Source: CAZFPT01 sp046541875
GTDB taxonomy: Bacteria; Planctomycetota; Phycisphaerae; SM23-33
Reading direction: 5' to 3'
Assembly: GCA_046541875.1 (NCBI GenBank)
Contig: JBKHCL010000036.1
Coordinates: forward strand, 1-29,189
DNA length: 29,189 nucleotides
A program made the translations under genes and the position numbers. This document shows positions 22,793 through 29,189 of this stretch, one piece after another. A model generated the notes under the pieces. The model made no database searches, was not told where the DNA came from, and saw only the letters and a program-made list of their open reading frames with translations. The first letter of the stretch is position 1; every line of letters begins with the position of its first letter.

Positions 22793-25756
22793 TCACTCGC
22801 CGCCCGAGGCGCGGGTGAGCTTTACCGAGGCGATCCCGCCGGCTTCAATGGCCACGGAGACCGCTCCGTTGCGCAGGCTCGCTGCCGGCTCGGGCGTCGG
22901 CCGTTCCAGGAAGTCCACCGACGTCGCCTCGTCGAAGGTACCCAGCAGATCGGCGTTGAGCGTCACCCGGGCGGTCGCCTTCCGCGAGGAGGGGTTCATC
23001 AGGCGAAGCACCAGGCCACCACCGTCCTCGGCCACCTTCACCGCCGAGAGCACCACCGACGCGGGCGTTACCTTGCTTACCGCGTCGGCCTCCGCGGGCA
23101 GCGACGCCTCCGGATCGCCATCGGTGGTCACCACCTGCAGGCGATGATGGAACGCCTCAGCCGACCGGGTCAGATCTGCCGGCGTGGGCGACCCGTCGTG
23201 AGGCTGAATCGCCAGGCGCATCTCGTGATCCCCCAGTTCGGGCAGCGGATCGGGATCGTAGCTGGAGCGGATCAGATTCACGCGCAACGTATTGCCGTCC
23301 AGCGAATGCCCCGCCTGACCCGAGTTGTACACCGCCAGGCCCATAGGTCCGTCGCGACCGTCTCCGACGACGTTCGCCCACCGCAGGGCGGGCACTTCCT
23401 GACCCTCGTGCTCCTCGCGCTCGACCTGCCCGAACGGAATCTCGTAGCGGGCGACGCCCTTTCGCAGGTTCATCGGCAACGCCAGTCGCAAGCCCGGAAT
23501 GCCCTTGTCCGCGTCGCCCGTTTCCAGCCAGCGGATCGCCAGGTGCAGCTCCAGCGACCGACTCTGGCTGGTGAGAATGAACGACGCGGTCACCGTCGAC
23601 CGCTCGATGGGGATCTCCGCAGCCAGCACACCCACGTGCGGGCCCCTGGCGACCGTCTTGAGCCGCTTGCCCGGCAGCGGGGCCGGGCCGAAACGGTCCA
23701 CCGTCAGCGGGGAACGCTGCTCCTTGAGCGGATGGATCTTCCAGCTGCTCATTCCGCCGGGCCGTTCGACGACGTACTCCAGCAGGGCCGTCGGTTCGTC
23801 ACTTGGGGCGAGGTCGCGCCCGGTGTGTTTGTCCACCAGCTTGGTGATCCCCGCGGTGAGCGGATCGAACTCGACGCGCAGGTGCTGGTTCTCCAGCCAG
23901 GTGCTGCCGCAGGTGACCCCGGGCGTGAAGCCCTCGACTTCCGGCGCCATCGGCCGAGCTGGATAGTTGTCCAGCACGGACCGGTCGAACTCACCGACCG
24001 GCTCGATCGCCGCCGAGGTGTAGCCCATCGCCCCGACGGTCAGAGGCAGCGCAACGGTGACGTATCGGTGCCCCAGCCAGCTGCCCTCCCCGACCCGCTG
24101 GGCGGGCACCTTCGTCCCGTCCGCCAGGGTCACGAGGAACGTGCTGTCGTCCATGTTGGTCACCGCCGGCCAGAGACCACTCTCCCACAGGGGCACGATC
24201 GCCAGGTCGTCTCGCAGATGACCGGCCGGGTTGAAGGCCACGATCTTGCGAGGCCAATCCACTCCGTGCGGGCCGGTAGACATCTCGCCGGGTTGCCCGA
24301 CAGCGCCGGCCCCCAGTCCGCCGCCGGTGGCGTTGCGCTGCCACAGGACGCGGTCATGCTCGGATCGGCTGGGCGGGGAGAAGGAGAAGTCCACCTGGTT
24401 CGCCAGCGACCGCAAAGCCGTGGTCTTCACCGTGTCGGTCTCGGTAACGGTGTGCTGAAATTCGCCGAGGTGAAAGTCTCGCGTCTCGGTGACGCCCGAG
24501 CCGGGCAGAATGTCGTGGAAATGCCCCAGCAACGTGCGCACCCAGGCGTCCCGCAGCGTCCGGGCGGGGTAGCTCGCCTCGTCGGCAGCCCAGTGCAGCG
24601 AGGCGGCGTGCTCAGCCTGCATGCACAGATGCTCCGCCCGGCGGTTGGTCCGCTTGATGCGCGACTGGGAGGTGTAACAACCCGGGAACTCGACGTTCAG
24701 CTCGCCGGTGACCTCCTCCCAGCGTTTCCCCTCAGCCTCCAGCAGGGAGTACCACTCGTCGATCCCGCCGAACTGCAACGTCGGATAGATCGGCCAGGAG
24801 TTCATCTCGTGGATCCGCATCAGGTCGCGCCGCGTGGGTCCGCCGCCGTGATCGCCCACGCCGAACACGTACAGCCAGTCGCGCAGACCCGTCCGCCTGC
24901 AGAACCGCGCGAAGGCGTCCACCGAGGCCGGTCGGACCTCGTCGTTGTACCAGGTGTATTCGAGGTTCACCAACACGCGCGAGCCGTCCGGGCCGACCCA
25001 CCAGAACACCTCCGGCGGGCGGGGCTGACCGGGCCGGCAGCAGTAATACCGCGTGACGCCCCCGCGATTCAGCACCGCCGGTATGCCGGCTGAATGCCCG
25101 AACGCGTCCGGTTCCCAGTCGATGTTCACGTCCTCGGGTGAGAGGTCCAAATGCTCAGCCATCCACTGACGGGTGTACAGCAGGTGGCGCGAGAGGGCCT
25201 CCCCGGAGACGATGTTCTTGTCGCCTTCGACCCATTGGCTGGCGGCGACGTCCCATCGGCCTTCCTTCACTCGCTGCCGGATGCCCTCGAAGATCTCCGG
25301 GCACCACCGCCGGGCGATCTCGTAGACCGACGCCTGCGATTGCACGAAGCGAAATTCGGGAAACTCGTCCATCAGCTTCAGCACGGTCGCGAGCGTGTCG
25401 CGCGTGGTGGCGACCGTCTCAGGCCAACCCCACTGCCAGTTCATGTCGATGTGCGCATGGCCGAGGCAGTGCATCGTGTATTCCTTGGCCACCTTCGCCA
25501 GCGGCGAGAGCGTCTGCTCGATGGCGTCGACGGCCTGGGGCAGGTCGTCCAGGCTGCGGCGCTGGTGGGCGTCGGCCAACTGCTCGCGCGCCGCGGCGAT
25601 GGCCTTGGTCCAGCCCTTCCGGCGGGCGGCGGGTTCCAGCTCGTTGATCGCCTCGGCAAAGCGCAGCTGCGATTCGATGCGCGTCAGCCAGTCGAGGCGC
25701 TGGGTAATCTCGCCGTGCAGCCCGGCGAACGGATATCGGGATGGGTCGTTGCTCAT
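22793..25756 (-). CDS. Alpha-mannosidase, glycoside hydrolase family 38
   Basis: A 987-residue retaining alpha-mannosidase that releases mannose from N-glycan-like or mannan oligosaccharides. Family GH38 signatures are complete: the zinc ligands in H100-A-H102-I-D104 (HAHIDMNWQWGW), the nucleophile D217 in WEPDAFGHSAGIP, a GVGDHGGGP loop (300-307) and HFHDILPGSG. The middle and C-terminal beta domains follow to the end. No signal peptide is seen, so it is cytoplasmic or released otherwise. The start is ATG 25756, with AGGAG six bases upstream; 73 further open codons upstream are rejected. It is divergent from the beta-helix gene, with 222 bases between start codons. Confidence 0.93.
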   Translation of the reverse strand: MSNDPSRYPFAGLHGEITQRLDWLTRIESQLRFAEAINELEPAARRKGWTKAIAAAREQLADAHQRRSLDDLPQAVDAIEQTLSPLAKVAKEYTMHCLGHAHIDMNWQWGWPETVATTRDTLATVLKLMDEFPEFRFVQSQASVYEIARRWCPEIFEGIRQRVKEGRWDVAASQWVEGDKNIVSGEALSRHLLYTRQWMAEHLDLSPEDVNIDWEPDAFGHSAGIPAVLNRGGVTRYYCCRPGQPRPPEVFWWVGPDGSRVLVNLEYTWYNDEVRPASVDAFARFCRRTGLRDWLYVFGVGDHGGGPTRRDLMRIHEMNSWPIYPTLQFGGIDEWYSLLEAEGKRWEEVTGELNVEFPGCYTSQSRIKRTNRRAEHLCMQAEHAASLHWAADEASYPARTLRDAWVRTLLGHFHDILPGSGVTETRDFHLGEFQHTVTETDTVKTTALRSLANQVDFSFSPPSRSEHDRVLWQRNATGGGLGAGAVGQPGEMSTGPHGVDWPRKIVAFNPAGHLRDDLAIVPLWESGLWPAVTNMDDSTFLVTLADGTKVPAQRVGEGSWLGHRYVTVALPLTVGAMGYTSAAIEPVGEFDRSVLDNYPARPMAPEVEGFTPGVTCGSTWLENQHLRVEFDPLTAGITKLVDKHTGRDLAPSDEPTALLEYVVERPGGMSSWKIHPLKEQRSPLTVDRFGPAPLPGKRLKTVARGPHVGVLAAEIPIERSTVTASFILTSQSRSLELHLAIRWLETGDADKGIPGLRLALPMNLRKGVARYEIPFGQVEREEHEGQEVPALRWANVVGDGRDGPMGLAVYNSGQAGHSLDGNTLRVNLIRSSYDPDPLPELGDHEMRLAIQPHDGSPTPADLTRSAEAFHHRLQVVTTDGDPEASLPAEADAVSKVTPASVVLSAVKVAEDGGGLVLRLMNPSSRKATARVTLNADLLGTFDEATSVDFLERPTPEPAASLRNGAVSVAIEAGGIASVKLTRASGGE

Positions 25757-25870
25757 GATGCGCTCCTGCGGATCGTGATACGCGGCGGTGGGTGGCAATC
25801 TTCGCCATTGCCCCCCGCCAGTGCAAGGCGCCTCTGGACGAACCGGCCGCGATGGCCGAAAAACCCAGCC

Positions 25871-25901
25871 CGCCGCCAAACGGGCTCTCCCGCTGGCGGC
25901 G
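25871..25901. promoter_or_regulatory. Inverted repeat in the divergent mannosidase/beta-helix intergenic region
   Basis: CGCCGCCA (25871-25878) and TGGCGGCG (25894-25901) are perfect 8-base inverted arms with a 15-base spacer. The spacing suits a regulator bound between two divergent glycan genes. The strong GC content means chance is not excluded. A TACACT (25916-25921) is a possible -10 for the plus-strand gene, without a good -35. Confidence 0.3.
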
Positions 25902-25978
25902 AACCGCCCGAACTGATACACTGTCGGCGTCGCGCGATTCCTGACCCACACCTTCGCGAATTGCAGAGGAACCAACCC

Positions 25979-28900
25979 ATGCGTCTACCGATTCGTCCCA
26001 TCATGGCAGCGCTGATTCTCCTGCCGATGCTCGCATCCGCCCAGGATCAGCCGAAGACCTGGTCCTGGCAGAAGCCCCACGCGAAAGTCCTTCCCACCGG
26101 CGACCTGCAGTGGGCCCCCCAGCCGTTCGCATACCAGGCCGACGGCGAGGTGCGCTACATCGACTTCGCCAACGGAGACGACGCCAACCCCGGCACCCGC
26201 GCCAAGCCCTGGAAACACCACCCGTGGGACCCCGCCGCCACTGCCAACGCCAAAAACGGCGGCCAGGCCGACACATTCGTGTTCAAACGAGGGGTCATCT
26301 ATCGCGGCACGCTGGCGGGCAAAGGCGTCGGCTCAGCGAAAATTCCCGTGCGTCTGACGGCCGACCCGAACTGGGGCAGCGGCGAGGCGATCATCGCAGG
26401 CTCCGAACCCCTCACCGACGGCTGGAAGCGCTGCGACGCGTCGTCGGCACCGAAAGGCATGCCGGATCCGACCAAGGTGTGGGTTCGCGATCTGCCCGAC
26501 GGGGATCGCCCCTGGACGCTCTGGCAGGCCACCCGCAAGGACGGCAAGCTGACCTCGACGCGACTGAAGCTGGCTCGCACCCCCAACTGGGACGAGGACG
26601 ACCCCGAAGACCTTCACGCCGACTGGTGGACCTGGCAGCGGTGTGGCCAGCGGCAGCTCGGCAAGAAGAACCTCAACTTCGGTACCGACCGCCAACACCT
26701 GACCTTCCCGCAGGAGGCCATCGACGACGCCTACGTCTACTCGGAGTGGGGCCCGGTCATGGGCACGCCGGTGGCAAGGGAAATCACCCGGTACGATCGC
26801 AAGAAGAACACCATCTACTTCCCCGGCTTCTGGGGCGGCGGAGCCGTGGGGATGTTCGGGAAGATGCGCTACTACCTGGAAAACGCCCCCCACTTCCTCG
26901 ATGAACCCGGCGAGTGGTGGTACGCGGACAAAGGTCCGCACAAGGGTAAGCTCTTCGTCCGCCTGCCCGACGACGCCAACCCCAACGACGCTCACCTGGA
27001 GCTAGGCCGGGCCGGGACCGTCATCCAACTCGCCTCCGGCAGCAGGCACGTGCGGATCAGCAATCTGGCGTTCCGCTGGACGAACGTCGGCACGCCGCAC
27101 CTTCGGCCGTTCACAAAATGGCGGGACTACGCGTGCATTCGCCTGGTCGGCTCGGGCAGCGATCTCCGCGTGCGGCACTGCTCGTTCAAGCACGTCCACC
27201 GGGCCGTGAAGCTCAAAGCCGTCGGCGGCGAGGACGTCATCGACCGCGTCGTCATCGCCGATAACGACATCGCCCACACCCGCCGGGGGGCCATCGAGAT
27301 CGCCGATGGCGGCAAGTGGCGCCTCCGCACCCCGCCCCGCGGAGAACTGGGCGAGGTGAAGGTGCTGCGCAATCGGCTGCACCGGATCGGCTTTCGCCCG
27401 CCGCGCGGCGAGCATGGCCACGCCGTGACGGTGAGCTTCCCCGAGACCGCCGAGATCGCCGGGAACATGCTCTCCCGTTGCTACGGGGCGGGGCTGTTCG
27501 TCTTCGGCGGCAAGAGCAGCGGCTACCTCGGCGACGTGCCACTCTCGCGGATCCTGATCCACCACAACCGCGTGGTTCAGCCCCTGCTGAACACCAACGA
27601 CTGGGGCGGCATCGAGACCTGGCAGGGCGGACCCCACTACGTGTTCAACAACGTCTCGGGCAACCCCAACGGCTACTGGAACTTCGCCCGCCGACGGTTC
27701 GGGTTCGCCTACTACCTCGACGGCTCGTTCAAGAACTACCTGTTCAATAACATCGCCTGGGGCATCTCGTCCGAGAAAGGCCCGCACGGAAACACCTCGG
27801 CCTTCCAGGAGATCCACAGCTACCAGAACACGTTCTTTCACAACTCGGCGTTCCGCTTCGTGGTCGGCTCGCGACGTCAGGCCCCCCAGGCCGGCCGAGA
27901 CCTGTTTGTCTCCAACATCTGGGACGACATGGGCGAGTGGGTCTTCTGGCACGCCAAGCCGCCCAAGGACCCCGACCAGGCCAACGAAGCCCATGTCGGC
28001 AAGGTCGGCGGGCACTTCGCCTACCACACCGGCGGCTACGCGCGGAATGTGTTCCACCGCGTGGGCGGGAACCTCGCCGTCTTCGAAGCCACCGGCCGAT
28101 ACCTCAAAACGCTCGATCAACTCCACAGCGCCCTCCGGCACCGCAACGCCCTTGCACGCGATGCCGGCGTGATGGCCAAGAACCCCGTCTTCCGCGATGC
28201 CGAGAAGCACGATTTCCGACCGGCCAAAAACTCCGCCGCCATCGGGCGCGGGGCGCGCGTGTTCGTCCCCTGGCCGCTCTATGCGACGGTGGCTGAGTGG
28301 AATTTCCGCATCAACCGGGCCGACCCCAATACGCTTATCGACGACCACTGGTACATGAGGCCGTACTACGACAGCCGAGAGACATACCACCACCTGCCCC
28401 ACGTCCCGTTGACCGCCCGAAACGTCACCGCGGCAGACTACATCGACGGCCCCCTGGAAAGCTGGACCCGCGGCGCCCTCCGCTTCAACGGCAAAGACCA
28501 GTCCGCCCGCATCACCCACGAGCAGCTCACCCGCGAGATCACCTACACCCACAAGGGCAAGACCCACACCGTCGCCGGGACCGATCGCATCTCGCTGGAC
28601 ATGGCCGCCAACAGCTTCACCATCGAAGCCTACCTGCGAACCGCCAACAACGCCAAACGCGGCAGCATTCTCGCCAAGGCAGGCCAGTCCGCCGGCTACC
28701 TGCTGCGGGTGAGCAACAACGGTGCCCCGGAGATCGTTCTCCGCGCCGGGAAGGGCAGGAAAGTCGGCATCGAAGGCAAACCGATCAACGATGGGAAATG
28801 GCATCACCTGCTCGTCGAGGTCGATCGGCCGACGAAGATCGCACGCATCTACGTGGATGGAGAACTGACCGGACGGGGCTCGCTAGCCGACCTGGCCGAC

Positions 28901-29131
28901 GGGTCGCTGAGCAACCCCGCCGACGTGCTGCTGGGCGTCGGGCCCGGGGACGACTACTTCGCCGGAGCCATCGACTTCCTCCGCGTGTCTCGCGGTACGC
29001 TGGCCGACGCGAAGACCACCATCGACGAACTCCGCGCCTGGCAGTTCGCCGGCCCGCAGTTTGCCGACTTCCTCGGCCAACCCCGACCCGACGGTGCCGG
29101 CACCGCCGGAGCAATCCAGTCCGCCAACTGA
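25979..29131 (+). CDS. Secreted right-handed beta-helix protein with C-terminal LamG domain
   Basis: A 1050-residue secreted protein. The signal peptide is MRLPIRPIMAALILLPMLASA (mature from about QDQ). Residues of about 45-100 hold the DUF1565-like start of many pectate-lyase-fold proteins (YIDFANGDDANPGTRAKPWK). A right-handed parallel beta-helix, as in polysaccharide lyases and glycoside hydrolases, runs from about 355 to 735 (HVRISNLAFRW, then repeated VIADNDIAH and ILIHHNRVV turns). A concanavalin-like LamG/laminin-G domain follows at about 860-1000 (NSFTIEAYLRTA, GKWHHLLVEVD, ARIYVDGEL). It may bind or cleave an extracellular polysaccharide; I cannot assign catalytic residues. The start is ATG 25979, with AGAGGA eight bases upstream. 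Confidence 0.85.
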   Translation: MRLPIRPIMAALILLPMLASAQDQPKTWSWQKPHAKVLPTGDLQWAPQPFAYQADGEVRYIDFANGDDANPGTRAKPWKHHPWDPAATANAKNGGQADTFVFKRGVIYRGTLAGKGVGSAKIPVRLTADPNWGSGEAIIAGSEPLTDGWKRCDASSAPKGMPDPTKVWVRDLPDGDRPWTLWQATRKDGKLTSTRLKLARTPNWDEDDPEDLHADWWTWQRCGQRQLGKKNLNFGTDRQHLTFPQEAIDDAYVYSEWGPVMGTPVAREITRYDRKKNTIYFPGFWGGGAVGMFGKMRYYLENAPHFLDEPGEWWYADKGPHKGKLFVRLPDDANPNDAHLELGRAGTVIQLASGSRHVRISNLAFRWTNVGTPHLRPFTKWRDYACIRLVGSGSDLRVRHCSFKHVHRAVKLKAVGGEDVIDRVVIADNDIAHTRRGAIEIADGGKWRLRTPPRGELGEVKVLRNRLHRIGFRPPRGEHGHAVTVSFPETAEIAGNMLSRCYGAGLFVFGGKSSGYLGDVPLSRILIHHNRVVQPLLNTNDWGGIETWQGGPHYVFNNVSGNPNGYWNFARRRFGFAYYLDGSFKNYLFNNIAWGISSEKGPHGNTSAFQEIHSYQNTFFHNSAFRFVVGSRRQAPQAGRDLFVSNIWDDMGEWVFWHAKPPKDPDQANEAHVGKVGGHFAYHTGGYARNVFHRVGGNLAVFEATGRYLKTLDQLHSALRHRNALARDAGVMAKNPVFRDAEKHDFRPAKNSAAIGRGARVFVPWPLYATVAEWNFRINRADPNTLIDDHWYMRPYYDSRETYHHLPHVPLTARNVTAADYIDGPLESWTRGALRFNGKDQSARITHEQLTREITYTHKGKTHTVAGTDRISLDMAANSFTIEAYLRTANNAKRGSILAKAGQSAGYLLRVSNNGAPEIVLRAGKGRKVGIEGKPINDGKWHHLLVEVDRPTKIARIYVDGELTGRGSLADLADGSLSNPADVLLGVGPGDDYFAGAIDFLRVSRGTLADAKTTIDELRAWQFAGPQFADFLGQPRPDGAGTAGAIQSAN

Positions 29132-29158
29132 TACGCACACCCGCGACCGGTTACAGCC

Positions 29159-29184
29159 GTAGGGCCCGCAACTTGTTGCGGGCG
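29159..29184. repeat. 26-bp palindromic repeat, copy 2
   Basis: Identical over 26 bases to the element at 18008-18033, with the CCCGCAA-CTTG-TTGCGGG core. It lies 28 bases after the stop of the beta-helix gene, where the hairpin could also stop or protect the transcript. The window ends 5 bases later. Confidence 0.75.
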
Positions 29185-29189
29185 GAATC

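Noticed and set aside
22781..28807. Long frames antisense to the mannosidase and beta-helix genes
   Set aside because: All catalytic motifs of GH38 and the LamG signature lie on the opposite frames; the antisense products have shadow composition.

Overview
The window is about 29 kb of high-GC bacterial chromosome. It is most likely from a planctomycete of the Phycisphaerae type, inferred from gene content. The indicators are a von Willebrand A/amidotransferase-like membrane protein, two exported alpha-toroid plus DUF4159 proteins, a DUF1570-type gluzincin lipoprotein, a DUF1559/pilin-like module, a UroD-family fragment ending in a GGFIPGCDHGVP-type motif, and an interest in complex glycans. 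Housekeeping genes are scattered singly between lineage-specific exported proteins. There is no sign of a phage, an insertion sequence or a CRISPR array, and I saw no tRNA or rRNA.

Layout. 1-2899: the tail of a gene, a strong minus-strand small-RNA candidate with its own promoter and terminator, then the VWA/GATase-like membrane protein. 2978-6508 (minus): a coiled-coil lipoprotein, a small unknown protein, and the first toroid-DUF4159 protein. 6623-7750 (minus): release factor 2. 7901-9642 (plus): pyrF, translationally coupled to an atypical small kinase. 9675-11166 (minus): a PTS EIIA protein and a metalloprotease-like lipoprotein. 11302-13518 (plus): an exported protein ending in a pilin-like module. 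13929-16220 (plus): the second toroid-DUF4159 paralogue, ending in a textbook terminator. 16300-17827 (minus): an RbsC-like permease and an internally deleted UroD-family protein. 17828-18191: a gene-free block full of palindromes. 18192-19395: an esterase and a receiver-only response regulator whose 3' ends overlap. 19609-22759: a degenerate amidase-like protein, rnc, def and rsmA. 22793-29131: a GH38 alpha-mannosidase (minus) divergent from a beta-helix plus LamG protein (plus). The right edge ends inside a second copy of a 26-bp palindromic repeat.

How the genes may work together. The mannosidase, the beta-helix/LamG protein and the CE1-like esterase point to polysaccharide or glycoprotein turnover. 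The VWA protein and the two DUF4159 proteins share a Rossmann-like amidotransferase-type fold signature. They may belong to one uncharacterised envelope system, but they are in separate transcription units here. The least explained items are the small RNA at 58-141, the paralogous toroid proteins with internally duplicated DUF4159 domains, the miniature UroD-family protein, the pilin-like C-terminal fusion and the palindromic repeats. All assignments come from reading the sequence and from recalled family motifs; no database search was run.
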